From the NCBI GenBank assembly GCA_965368175.1, contig CBDULX010000132.1, forward strand, positions 1 through 8,577: a stretch of 8,577 nucleotides of DNA, written 5' to 3'. Shown here piece by piece: positions 1 to 7,127 of the stretch; within the stretch, counting starts at the first letter, position 1; each line of letters begins with the position of its first letter. A program made the translations under genes and the position numbers. The notes under the pieces are model-generated. The model had not been told where the DNA came from. It saw nothing but the letters and a program-made list of their open reading frames with translations, and did no database searches. This DNA is from CBDULX01 sp965368175. Lineage in GTDB: Bacteria > Pseudomonadota > Gammaproteobacteria > SZUA-229.

Positions 1-69
1 TGGTGAGGGATTTGAACCCCCGACATTCGCCTTGTAAGGGCGACGCTCTACCAACTGAGCTAACCACCC
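1..69 (-). tRNA. tRNA-Val, anticodon UAC (3' end cut by window)
   Basis: Read on the minus strand, the sequence starts with acceptor strand GGGTGGT at 69-63. It continues through a D arm (TAGCTCAGTTGGTAGAGC), an anticodon arm with stem TCGCC/GGCGA and loop CTTACAA, and a T arm with stem GGGGG/CCCTC around TTCAAAT. Loop positions 34-36 are TAC, so it decodes valine GUA/GUG. The first four bases of the 3' acceptor strand (ACCA, pairing with TGGT) are present. The last acceptor bases, the discriminator and CCA lie outside the window. The gene begins only 16 bases after the hupB stop with no terminator between, so it is probably released by RNase P cleavage from a hupB transcript. Confidence 0.96.
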
Positions 70-85
70 GCCATTTTAAGGGCCG

Positions 86-358
86 CTAGTTTACGGCATC
101 TTTTAATGCTTTACCAGGCTTAAATGCAGGTACATTCGCAGCTGCGATTTGAATTTCTGCACCTGTTTGTGGGTTACGACCGGTACGAGCTGCACGCTTA
201 CGTACCAGATATGTACCAAAGCCTACTATAGTGACTTGATCGTTATTTTTTAAAGCACCAGTAATTGATTGTATAAAACCATCAAGAGCACGTCCCGAAT
301 CAGCTTTAGACAAACCAGAGTTCTCAGCAATCGCTTCAATTAGTTCAGATTTATTCAT
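86..358 (-). CDS. hupB: DNA-binding protein HU-beta
   Basis: A 90-residue nucleoid protein of the HU/IHF family, which acts as a dimer that bends and compacts DNA without strong sequence preference. The full family length is present: an N-terminal helical dimerisation half (MNKSELIEAIAENSGLSKAD, about 1-40), the GFGTY turn at about 46-50, and the DNA-binding beta arm with RTGRNPQTG at about 58-66 and the intercalating proline in NPQTG. It ends with FKPGKALKDAVN. The lack of IHF-specific features and the position after lon identify it as the beta subunit. The ATG at 358 is preceded by AGAAGGGA about 8 bases upstream, and the stop is TAG. A strong sigma-70 type promoter lies about 160 bases upstream and the lon terminator separates it from lon, so it has its own transcription unit, probably continuing into tRNA-Val. 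In E. coli HU-beta is a Lon substrate. Confidence 0.97.
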   Translation of the reverse strand: MNKSELIEAIAENSGLSKADSGRALDGFIQSITGALKNNDQVTIVGFGTYLVRKRAARTGRNPQTGAEIQIAAANVPAFKPGKALKDAVN

Positions 359-419
359 TAATTGTTCCCTTCTAGGTGGTGTGTTTTCAGCCCAAAAAAA
401 AGCTAAAAAAAATTAATTA

Positions 420-435
420 TTCAAATAAATTTGAA
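420..435 (-). promoter_or_regulatory. Weak hairpin followed by T8 tracts in the hupB leader
   Basis: The palindrome TTCAAAT-AA-ATTTGAA would form an AU-only hairpin in the hupB leader RNA. It is followed by U8 (412-405), AGC and U8 (401-394). The layout resembles a weak attenuator or an Hfq/RNase E contact region, but the stem has few GC pairs and the first U-run begins 7 bases after it. Any function is inference. Confidence 0.25.
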
Positions 436-517
436 AGCCCTGCCACTGATTCAGTTCAACCAGAAAATTTAAGGGTATCAAACAATTTACACAAAAATTA
501 ATTATATGCGCTGCGAA

Positions 518-547
518 TTTATACCAGCCCGAAAAGCCCCGTGTCAA
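518..547 (-). promoter_or_regulatory. Probable sigma-70 promoter of hupB
   Basis: On the minus strand, a perfect -35 TTGACA (547-542) is followed by 18 bases and then TATAAA (523-518). TGG directly precedes the -10, giving an extended -10. Transcription would start near 511, leaving a leader of about 150 bases ahead of hupB. A second TTGACA occurs at 597-592 but has no good -10 at the right distance. This is a match by eye to consensus, not a mapped start. Confidence 0.6.
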
Positions 548-704
548 TGGGTTTTCTCGATTTATGTGAGACATTGAATACGAATAATCGATGTCAAGTC
601 GATTTTTATATCATTCGTCGAAAAAATGAAACTTTTTCTTGCTAGTCGTTACAAACCCCTCATGTAGCCTGCAATATAATATTTGAATGTTCTTATACAT
701 AATA

Positions 705-733
705 GTGAAAATATAAAAAACAGCTATTTTCAC
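705..733. repeat. 9-bp inverted repeat downstream of the lon terminator
   Basis: GTGAAAATA (705-713) and TATTTTCAC (725-733) are perfect reverse complements around an 11-base loop. It lies about 10 bases beyond the lon terminator and has no T-run right after it on the minus strand. It could be a back-up terminator or mRNA 3'-end stem that stops exonucleases. No function is proven. Confidence 0.4.
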
Positions 734-742
734 AAAAAACAT

Positions 743-779
743 AAAAAAGCCAGATGAAAACAATTTTTCACCTGGCTTT
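743..779 (-). terminator. Rho-independent terminator of lon
   Basis: On the minus strand, the stem AAAGCCAGGTGAAAA/TTTTCATCTGGCTTT is 15 bp with one G-U wobble, a 4-base loop ATTG and a following T-run of six. It lies 21 bases after the lon stop codon. On the plus strand the wobble becomes an A-C mismatch, so the hairpin is oriented for lon. Confidence 0.85.
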
Positions 780-800
780 AAATAAAACACTTAACTCAGT

Positions 801-3245
801 TTAGTGTTGTCTTACCGGCTCTGACTTTTTTTCTGCCTTACTTTTTCCTCCCTGCTGGGCTGCTTCAGAACCTTCAGAGGCAAGTGGAGACGGCATATGC
901 TGCAAGGCATGCTCCAGAACATCATCAATCCATTGCACCGGAATAATCTCCAGCTTGTCTAATACTGTTTGAGGAATTTCTTTCAAATCCTTTTCATTGT
1001 CTTTGGGAATCAATACCACCTCAATACCACCGCGATGTGCAGCCAGAAGTTTTTCTTTCAGGCCACCGATTGGCAAAACTTCACCTCGCAGGGTAATTTC
1101 ACCGGTCATTGCCACAACGGCTCTTACCGGTATTTTAGTGATAGCTGAGACTATGGCCGTACACATACCAATACCTGCACTTGGGCCATCTTTCGGTGTC
1201 GCGCCTTCCGGTACATGGATATGAATATCCTTACCTTCATGAAAATCTGCCTGCAGACCCAGGGTAGCGGCACGACTGCGTACCACTGTCATGGCTGCCT
1301 GAATAGATTCCTGCATAACATCACCTAACTGCCCAGTAAAAGTTTGCTTACCTTTACCTTCCATCACTGCAGCTTCAATGCTTAACAATTCACCACCCAC
1401 TTCTGTCCATGCCAAACCGGTGACCTGTCCAACCTGATCGTTTTCTTCTGCAAGACCATAGCGGAAGCGCCTCACGCCCAGATAGGCTTCAAGATTGTCA
1501 GGCGTGATGCTGACTTTTTCTTCTGAAGGCTTCAGTAAAACATCCTTTACAACCTTGCGGCAGATTTTGGCCAGCTCCCTTTCCAGACTACGTACACCGG
1601 CTTCCCGAGTGTAATAGCGAATGGTATCCATAATTGCCTCGTCCGAAACATAGATTTCATTCTCTTTCAGGCCATTATTCTCATACTGCTTGCTTAACAG
1701 GTAATTCTTGGCAATATTCAGCTTTTCGTCTTCTGTATAACCTGGAATACGGATAACTTCCATTCGATCCAGCAAGGGCGGTGGAATGTTCATACTGTTT
1801 GAGGTAGCTATAAACATAACATCTGACAGATCGAAATCCACTTCCAGGTAATGATCACCAAAAGTGTGGTTCTGCTCTGGATCCAGCACCTCAAGCAACG
1901 CAGAAGCCGGATCACCACGGAAATCCTGGGCCATTTTATCAATTTCATCCAGCAAGAACAGCGGATTACGAGTACCCACTTTGCTCAGATTCTGGATTAC
2001 TTTACCGGGCATTGAACCTATATAAGTACGACGATGTCCGCGAATTTCCGCCTCATCCCTAACACCACCCAGCGCCATACGGGTAAATTTACGGTTAGTT
2101 GCGCGGGCAATCGAATGGCCCAGTGAGGTTTTACCCACACCTGGAGGTCCTACCAGACATAAAATTGGACCTTTGAGCTTTTTTACACGCTGCTGTACGG
2201 CAAGATACTCAAGGATTCGCTCTTTAACTTTCTCAAGTCCAAAATGATCTTCATCCAGCACTTTTTCTGCTTCTGCCAGATTCTTATGGATCTTGGTGCG
2301 TTTTTTCCAGGGGCATCCCACAAGGGCATCGATGTAATTACGCACCACGGTGGCTTCCGCCGACATCGGTGACATCATTTTCAATTTATTGAGTTCACTA
2401 TTGGCCTTCTGTTTGGCCTCTTTACTCATACCCGCTTTTTCAATTTTGTTCTGCAGATCTTCGACTTCGTTTGGCGCGTCATCCATATCACCCAGTTCTT
2501 TCTGGATCGCCTTCATCTGCTCATTCAGATAATATTCGCGCTGACTTTTTTCCATCTGCTGCTTAACTCGACCACGTATACGTTTTTCAATCTGTAACAG
2601 GTCGATTTCGGCCTCAATCATACTAAGCAGGTATTCAAGACGTTCATGAACATTGATAATACTGAGGATTTTCTGTTTTTCCTCAATTTTTAAAGACATG
2701 TGTGCGGCTATTGTATCTGAAAGCCGAGCCGGATCATCGATGCCGGATAATGATGTCAGAATTTCTGGTGGCACTTTCTTGTTCAGTTTTACATACTGAT
2801 CGAACACACCCATGATGGAACGTGCGAGAACTTCCAGCTCACGATCCTTTTCTTCAGCTTGATCTTCCAGTTCGGTGTAGTCTGCAGTGAAGAATTCTTC
2901 ATCTTCATACATAGCATCCACGGAAGCACGCCTGGAACCTTCTACCAGCACTTTAATAGTGCCATCAGGTAACTTCAGTAATTGAAGAATAGTCGAAAGA
3001 GTACCAATATCATGTACATCTTTGATGCTTGGATCATCGATTTCTGCACTTTTTTGTGCAATCAATAATATCTGCTTGTCCTTGGACATAGCAGCATCCA
3101 GTGCCTGAATGGATTTATCACGCCCAACAAATAATGGTATCACCATGTGCGGATAAACGACTACATCACGCAGGGGTAATACTGGGATTCTACCTGCGTA
3201 GGCTTCCGTTTCTTTTGTTTCAATTTCTGTTTCAAATTCAGACAC
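801..3245 (-). CDS. lon: ATP-dependent protease La (LonA)
   Basis: Cytoplasmic homohexameric AAA+ serine protease that unfolds and degrades misfolded and regulatory proteins. Its 814 residues compare with 784 in E. coli. The N-terminal substrate-binding domain starts at IPVLPLRDVVVYPHM (about 20-34), and a long helical region runs about 180-300. The ATPase has Walker A GPPGVGKT (366-373) and Walker B FLLDEID (430-436). The protease domain has PKDGPSAG with catalytic Ser689 and GGLKEK with Lys732, spaced 43 residues as in the E. coli Ser-Lys dyad. The extra length is a short N-terminal acidic stretch and a low-complexity charged tail from about 785. The start is GTG, with GAGG about 9 bases upstream. 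Translation from here gives the expected N-terminus. A heat-shock type promoter lies upstream and a strong terminator downstream. Confidence 0.98.
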   Translation of the reverse strand: MSEFETEIETKETEAYAGRIPVLPLRDVVVYPHMVIPLFVGRDKSIQALDAAMSKDKQILLIAQKSAEIDDPSIKDVHDIGTLSTILQLLKLPDGTIKVLVEGSRRASVDAMYEDEEFFTADYTELEDQAEEKDRELEVLARSIMGVFDQYVKLNKKVPPEILTSLSGIDDPARLSDTIAAHMSLKIEEKQKILSIINVHERLEYLLSMIEAEIDLLQIEKRIRGRVKQQMEKSQREYYLNEQMKAIQKELGDMDDAPNEVEDLQNKIEKAGMSKEAKQKANSELNKLKMMSPMSAEATVVRNYIDALVGCPWKKRTKIHKNLAEAEKVLDEDHFGLEKVKERILEYLAVQQRVKKLKGPILCLVGPPGVGKTSLGHSIARATNRKFTRMALGGVRDEAEIRGHRRTYIGSMPGKVIQNLSKVGTRNPLFLLDEIDKMAQDFRGDPASALLEVLDPEQNHTFGDHYLEVDFDLSDVMFIATSNSMNIPPPLLDRMEVIRIPGYTEDEKLNIAKNYLLSKQYENNGLKENEIYVSDEAIMDTIRYYTREAGVRSLERELAKICRKVVKDVLLKPSEEKVSITPDNLEAYLGVRRFRYGLAEENDQVGQVTGLAWTEVGGELLSIEAAVMEGKGKQTFTGQLGDVMQESIQAAMTVVRSRAATLGLQADFHEGKDIHIHVPEGATPKDGPSAGIGMCTAIVSAITKIPVRAVVAMTGEITLRGEVLPIGGLKEKLLAAHRGGIEVVLIPKDNEKDLKEIPQTVLDKLEIIPVQWIDDVLEHALQHMPSPLASEGSEAAQQGGKSKAEKKSEPVRQH

Positions 3246-3290
3246 AATCTGTACCTCGATTGGTTTAGCACATAGCGTGCTCTTCGTATC

Positions 3291-3306
3291 TCTGTCATAT
3301 GACAGA
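3291..3306. promoter_or_regulatory. Perfect 16-bp palindrome at the lon transcription start
   Basis: TCTGTCATATGACAGA is its own reverse complement over all 16 bases. It overlaps the last three bases of the heat-shock -10 (3311-3304), and its centre (3298/3299) falls where transcription should begin. The placement fits an operator for a dimeric regulator, or a hairpin at the 5' end of lon mRNA. It is not a LexA box (the CTGT and ACAG arms are 6 apart, not 8) and not CIRCE. I do not recognise the regulator. Confidence 0.5.
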
Positions 3307-3331
3307 TGGGGGCTTAGAAGATCAAATCAAG
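3304..3331 (-). promoter_or_regulatory. Probable sigma-32 (heat-shock) promoter of lon
   Basis: On the minus strand, CTTGAT (3331-3326) matches the sigma-32 -35 CTTGAA at five of six positions. After a 14-base spacer, CCCCATCT (3311-3304) matches the -10 consensus CCCCATnT completely. Transcription would start near 3297, leaving a leader of about 52 bases. That leader contains the stem AGCAC/GTGCT (3281-3267). E. coli lon is known to be heat-shock controlled, which agrees with the match. Confidence 0.75.
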
Positions 3332-3363
3332 TCCCGCGTCGGGGTATTTATGCTGCTTGGTTC

Positions 3364-3393
3364 AAAAAAAACCGCGCTTTAGGCGCGGTTTTT
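3364..3393 (-). terminator. Rho-independent terminator of clpX
   Basis: A GC-rich stem ACCGCGC/GCGCGGT (3371-3377 with 3383-3389) is flanked by A- and T-runs on both sides, so it could work in both directions. On the minus strand it ends in a T8 run and lies about 10 bases after the clpX stop. It separates clpX transcription from the lon promoter. Confidence 0.88.
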
Positions 3394-3402
3394 AAAGCTA
3401 TT

Positions 3403-4680
3403 TTACTCTTTGGAAGCGGCCTGTTTGGCCTCGCCACCCTCAAGGACCATATAGGGTTTGGCATCACCTTCAATCACCGCCTCATCAATGACTACCTTAC
3501 TCACGTCTTCCAGAGATGGCAGCTCGTACATAGTCTCCAGCAGAGTATTCTCAAGAATAGTACGCAATCCACGGGCACCGGTTTTACGCGCCATTGCCTT
3601 ACGTGCAACGGCACTCAGAGCATCATCACGAAATTCAAGTTCACAATCTTCCATTTCAAACATCTTGGAATATTGCTTGGTAAGTGCATTCTTGGGTTGA
3701 GTCAGAATGGTTATCAAAGCTTCTTCATCCAGCTCTTCAAGAGTAGCGATCACTGGCAGACGTCCCACAAATTCTGGAATAAGACCATAGCGAATCAAAT
3801 CGTCCGACTCAAGATCCTTAAGCATATCAGTAGGAGACTTCTTGGTGTCTTTACTACGAACCTCAGCGCCAAACCCTATGCCGCTTTTTTCTGAACGGTC
3901 ACGAATCACCTGGTCCAGACCGGAAAAAGCACCGCCACAAATGAACAGGATATTTGCAGTATCCACCTGCAAAAACTCCTGCTGAGGATGCTTACGCCCC
4001 CCCTGAGGAGGTACAGAAGCCACAGTACCCTCAATCAGTTTCAATAAAGCCTGCTGCACACCTTCACCGGATACGTCACGGGTAATAGATGGATTATCTG
4101 ACTTGCGGGAAATCTTGTCGATTTCGTCGATATATACAATACCGGTTTGCGCTTTCTCGACATCATAGTCACATTTCTGTAACAGTTTCTGAATAATATT
4201 CTCAACGTCCTCACCCACATATCCAGCTTCCGTGAGCGTGGTAGCATCAGCGATAGTGAATGGTACATTTAGCAGACGAGCAAGAGTCTGAGCCAGCAGA
4301 GTTTTTCCAGAACCGGTAGGGCCGATCAGCAGTATGTTGCTCTTGGATAACTCTACGTCATCTTTCTTATGATTTACTTCAAGACGTTTATAATGATTAT
4401 ATACCGCAACAGCCAGTACCTTTTTAGCCTGTTCCTGCCCGATAACATAGTCGTCTAGACTATTCTTGATTTCCTGCGGTTTAGGCAGCTGATCAACTGA
4501 TGACGCTGTCTGCTCCTGCATCTCTTCGCTAATAATATCATTACACAGCTCAACACATTCGTCACAGATGAATACAGAAGGTCCGGCTATCAGTTTTTTG
4601 ACTTCGTGCTGACTTTTTCCACAAAAAGAACAGTACAGCAACTTGCCCGAATCTTCATCATTATGTTTGTCGTCACTCAT
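3403..4680 (-). CDS. clpX: ATP-dependent Clp protease, unfoldase subunit ClpX
   Basis: AAA+ unfoldase that recognises tagged substrates such as SsrA fusions and threads them into ClpP. The 425 residues match the family. The N-terminal C4 zinc-binding domain has Cys17, Cys20, Cys39 and Cys42. The ATPase has Walker A GPTGSGKT (120-127), pore-1 loop GYVG (153-156), Walker B IVYIDEID (181-188), the RKH substrate loop (229-231), the arginine finger in EFVGRLP (Arg307) and sensor-2 GARGLR (Arg370). The IGF tripeptide that docks into ClpP pockets is intact at 268-270. The ATG at 4680 has GAGGAAAC about 7 bases upstream. It follows clpP by 287 bases with no terminator seen, so it is probably cotranscribed with clpP and may also use an internal promoter. 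Confidence 0.98.
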   Translation of the reverse strand: MSDDKHNDEDSGKLLYCSFCGKSQHEVKKLIAGPSVFICDECVELCNDIISEEMQEQTASSVDQLPKPQEIKNSLDDYVIGQEQAKKVLAVAVYNHYKRLEVNHKKDDVELSKSNILLIGPTGSGKTLLAQTLARLLNVPFTIADATTLTEAGYVGEDVENIIQKLLQKCDYDVEKAQTGIVYIDEIDKISRKSDNPSITRDVSGEGVQQALLKLIEGTVASVPPQGGRKHPQQEFLQVDTANILFICGGAFSGLDQVIRDRSEKSGIGFGAEVRSKDTKKSPTDMLKDLESDDLIRYGLIPEFVGRLPVIATLEELDEEALITILTQPKNALTKQYSKMFEMEDCELEFRDDALSAVARKAMARKTGARGLRTILENTLLETMYELPSLEDVSKVVIDEAVIEGDAKPYMVLEGGEAKQAASKE

Positions 4681-4740
4681 GACGTTTCCTCTTACGACCC
4701 TGATGTTCGCAATTTCACTAGATTAACATGTTTTAACGCA

Positions 4741-4775
4741 TACCTTGCCCATTTTCAGTGAAACTTGCAAGGGTA
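4741..4775. repeat. Nested inverted repeat in the clpX leader
   Basis: TACCTTGC (4741-4748) and GCAAGGGTA (4767-4775) pair except for one extra G, and an inner dyad TTTCA-G-TGAAA (4753-4763) sits inside. No T-run follows on the minus strand, so it is not a normal terminator. It may be an mRNA stem between clpP and clpX or a protein site. Function unknown. Confidence 0.35.
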
Positions 4776-4808
4776 CAAAAAACAGGGTTTCTTCCAATTT
4801 ATAGGCTT

Positions 4809-4837
4809 ATTATCCCTATGCATAGAAGATAGACCAA
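4809..4837 (-). promoter_or_regulatory. Possible internal promoter for clpX
   Basis: On the minus strand, TTGGTC (4837-4832), a 17-base spacer and GATAAT (4814-4809) form a moderate sigma-70 type match: the -10 has five of six consensus bases and the -35 three of six. The spacer contains the palindrome CTATGCATAG. It would give a leader of about 120 bases. Confidence 0.3.
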
Positions 4838-4967
4838 ATCTTGGCAAAAAAACTCCAATCAGGTCAATATTTCATGGAAATTGAGCAAATCCAGAATTAT
4901 CAATGATTACCTCCCGGACAAGCTCAATCAATCAGTAACACTTTATAAATCAACAAGATGCAATACA

Positions 4968-5615
4968 TCAAGATACAGAATCAATTGCTCTCTCTGATAT
5001 CACCTGGTCGATCAGACCATACTTGGCCGCTTCTTCAGCACTCATGAAATTATCACGCTCGGTATCTTCATCGATTTTTTCGATAGATTGACCTGTATGG
5101 CCGGCTAAAATCCTGTTCAGGCGATCACGCATATTCAGGATTTCTCGAGCGTGAATGTCTATATCTGTGGCCTGCCCCTGGAAACCGCCCAGAGGTTGAT
5201 GAATCATTACCCGGGAATGAGGCAGACAATAACGCTTACCGGCAGCTCCACCGGCCAGCAGCAGAGCACCCATACTGGCTGCCTGGCCAATGCACAGTGT
5301 GGATACGTCCGGTTTGATAAATTGCATGGTATCGTAAATAGCCATACCAGAGGTCACCACACCACCTGGTGAATTGATATATATCGAAATATCCTTATCG
5401 GGATTTTCCGATTCAAGGTACAACAACTGGGCAACAATCAGATTGGCCATATGATCTTCGATACCGCCGACGATGAAAATCACTCGCTCTTTTAACAGGC
5501 GTGAGTAGATATCATAAGCTCTTTCACCGCGAGAACTCTGCTCTACAACCATTGGTACCAGGTTGAGTGATGTGCTATTCATTGCACCCAGTTTGTCATC
5601 AGAAGAAAAACTCAT
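4968..5615 (-). CDS. clpP: ATP-dependent Clp protease proteolytic subunit ClpP
   Basis: Serine peptidase that forms a two-ring, 14-subunit chamber and degrades proteins delivered by ClpX or ClpA. Its 215 residues are close to E. coli (207). The catalytic triad is visible: Ser114 in GQAASMGA, His139 in MIHQP and Asp188 in DTERDNF. The N-terminal segment before LVPMVVEQ (about residues 1-18) matches the propeptide removed during assembly in E. coli. The oligomerisation segment QPLGGFQGQATDIDIHA is intact. The ATG at 5615 has CGGAG about 8 bases upstream and is preferred over the internal Met12, which lacks such a site. Overlapping sigma-32 and sigma-70 type promoter matches lie upstream, after the tig terminator. 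No terminator follows before clpX. Confidence 0.98.
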   Translation of the reverse strand: MSFSSDDKLGAMNSTSLNLVPMVVEQSSRGERAYDIYSRLLKERVIFIVGGIEDHMANLIVAQLLYLESENPDKDISIYINSPGGVVTSGMAIYDTMQFIKPDVSTLCIGQAASMGALLLAGGAAGKRYCLPHSRVMIHQPLGGFQGQATDIDIHAREILNMRDRLNRILAGHTGQSIEKIDEDTERDNFMSAEEAAKYGLIDQVISERAIDSVS

Positions 5616-5698
5616 TACATATCTCCGGTGAAGTATCCGGCGGAAAAACCAGACAAAAGAAAGGCTAATATGCCCGACAGAAAATTAATTATTATCTG

Positions 5699-5727
5699 AT
5701 TGTATGGGCTAAATCGATTAATACAAG
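5699..5727 (-). promoter_or_regulatory. Overlapping sigma-32 and sigma-70 promoter matches for clpP
   Basis: On the minus strand, CTTGTA (5727-5722), a 12-base spacer and GCCCATAC (5709-5702) resemble a heat-shock promoter: five of six at -35, CCCAT intact at -10. One base over, TTGTAT (5726-5721), a 16-base spacer and TACAAT (5704-5699) form a sigma-70 match with a good -10. Dual control would suit clpP, which is heat inducible in E. coli. Neither match is perfect. Confidence 0.5.
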
Positions 5728-5735
5728 TAGCAGAT

Positions 5736-5776
5736 ATAAAAAAGAAGCAGGCCTGTATACAGTGACCCGCTTCTTT
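5736..5776 (-). terminator. Rho-independent terminator of tig
   Basis: On the minus strand, AAAGAAGC pairs with GCTTCTTT (5776-5769 with 5748-5741), continues with GG/CC after one mismatch, and encloses an inner palindrome CTGTATACAG. The stem runs into a T6 tract. It starts 25 bases after the tig stop and lies just upstream of the clpP promoter matches. Confidence 0.75.
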
Positions 5777-5801
5777 CTAAAAACATTAATGTGATAATAA
5801 A

Positions 5802-7100
5802 TCAGGCCGCAGGTGCAGGATTCATCACTTCTTCAAAATTGCTGTCCACATCACTGATTTTGGCCTGATCTACCACCCAGTCGACCACCATTTGCTCCAT
5901 CACCAGTGCTTCAATTGAGGACATCATCTGTGGATTTTGTTTATAGTGATCAATAACTTGCTTAGGATCATCATAAGTGGATGCAATTTCTTCAATTTTG
6001 GCCTTAACCTGTGCAGGATCAACCTTGATTTCGGCGCTTTTCACCACTTCACCAATGATCAGCCCAAGTCCAACACGACGTCTGGCTTCTTCTTCAAACA
6101 GCTCCTTGGGCAGGGTCATGTTGCTCTGTAAATTAGCCTGGCTGGCCATTTGTTGTTGCAGATGGCCACTCTCTTCATCAATCAGTGCTTTTGGAATCTG
6201 TACATCATTGGCTTTTAGTAATGCATCCATAACATTGTTTTTCAGGGTGTTCTGCAATTTGTTACGAAGCTCACGCTCCATATTGTTGCGAATTTCTGCC
6301 CGCAGACTGTCCACCGCACCATCAGCAATGCCGAAGGCTTTAACGAAATCTTCATCAACTTCTGCCAGTTTCGGCTCAGCCACGCCATCTACTTTCGATT
6401 CGAATACTGCAGGCTTAGCTTTCAGATCTTCTACATGGTAATCATCAGGAAAGCTGACTTCGATCTTAAATTCATCACCGGCGGATTTGCCAACCAGTTG
6501 CTCCTCAAATCCGGGAATCATACTGTTGCTACCGATCACCACAGGAATGTGATCCGCTTTACCACCTTCAAATGCTACACCATCGATAAACCCTTCGAAG
6601 CTGACAGTTACCTGATCTCCGTCCTGGGCAGCCCGCTCCACTGTGTCGTAAGTAGTACGCTGCTTACGCAGGGTTTCAATCATTTTATCGATATCTGAAT
6701 CGCCAATTTCAGCTTTAACACGCTCGATTTTCATTTTCGAACAATCGGCAATGCTGAACTCAGGATAAACTTCAAAAGTTGCAATGTATTCCAGCGGCTC
6801 ACCCAGTGTCATATTCCTGGGTTCAATGGAGGGAGCACCAGCCGGTCTCAGGTCTTCTTTAATCACCGCATCGCGGAAAGATGTCTGTAGCACGTCACCA
6901 ATCACTTCCTGGTGCACCTGGGCGCCATACTGTTGCTTAACAATTTTCAGAGGCACTTTCCCGGGACGGAATCCATCCACCTTGACCCTGGAAGACATGG
7001 ATTTCAGGCGATTTTCGACTTCTTTCTCGACTGTCTCCGCCGGAACCTGGATAGTTAGTTTACGCTCAAGACCTTCGCCTGCTTCCATAGAAACTTGCAT
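5802..7100 (-). CDS. tig: Trigger factor, ribosome-associated chaperone and prolyl isomerase
   Basis: Binds the ribosome at the peptide exit and shields nascent chains. The 432 residues equal the E. coli length. The N-terminal ribosome-binding domain has the signature GFRPGKVP at 43-50 (E. coli GFRKGKVP). The FKBP-type isomerase domain spans about 155-245, with VTVSFEGFIDGVAFEGG (165-181) and MIPGFEE (194-200). The C-terminal helical chaperone arms follow to the end. The ATG at 7100 has ACGAGG about 7 bases upstream, and the first residues MQVSMEAGEGLER align with the E. coli start. It ends with its own terminator. The DNA upstream is unusual: a fragment of tRNA-Leu sits 67 bases before the start, so its promoter may lie in inserted DNA. 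Confidence 0.98.
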   Translation of the reverse strand: MQVSMEAGEGLERKLTIQVPAETVEKEVENRLKSMSSRVKVDGFRPGKVPLKIVKQQYGAQVHQEVIGDVLQTSFRDAVIKEDLRPAGAPSIEPRNMTLGEPLEYIATFEVYPEFSIADCSKMKIERVKAEIGDSDIDKMIETLRKQRTTYDTVERAAQDGDQVTVSFEGFIDGVAFEGGKADHIPVVIGSNSMIPGFEEQLVGKSAGDEFKIEVSFPDDYHVEDLKAKPAVFESKVDGVAEPKLAEVDEDFVKAFGIADGAVDSLRAEIRNNMERELRNKLQNTLKNNVMDALLKANDVQIPKALIDEESGHLQQQMASQANLQSNMTLPKELFEEEARRRVGLGLIIGEVVKSAEIKVDPAQVKAKIEEIASTYDDPKQVIDHYKQNPQMMSSIEALVMEQMVVDWVVDQAKISDVDSNFEEVMNPAPAA

Positions 7101-7127
7101 GTTAAACCTCGTTAAATGAACTTTTTA

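Larger units (their letters stand above)
359..800. other. AT-rich intergenic region between lon and hupB, no gene seen
   Basis: This 442-base stretch holds the lon terminator (743-779), a second inverted repeat (705-733), the hupB promoter (518-547) and the hupB leader. The leader, read on the minus strand, has a small hairpin TTCAAAT/ATTTGAA (435-420) followed by two runs of eight T (412-405 and 401-394), and then the hupB ribosome binding site. A short dyad AATCGA/TCGATT (586-604) brackets the upstream TTGACA. The only open frames are short, lack ribosome binding sites and overlap the promoter. Confidence 0.8.

Noticed and set aside
413..574. 53-codon minus-strand frame upstream of hupB
   Set aside because: It runs through the hupB promoter and leader, lacks a ribosome binding site, and its translation resembles no protein.
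3291..3306. LexA box reading of the lon palindrome
   Set aside because: The CTGT and ACAG halves are 6 bases apart, whereas the E. coli type LexA site needs 8.
3277..3894. 205-codon plus-strand open frame
   Set aside because: It overlaps the lon promoter, the clpX terminator and clpX itself on the opposite strand, and its translation looks like antisense of conserved coding sequence.
5977..6441. 154-codon plus-strand frame inside tig, serine- and leucine-rich
   Set aside because: Opposite-strand shadow of the conserved trigger factor gene, with no ribosome binding site or family resemblance.
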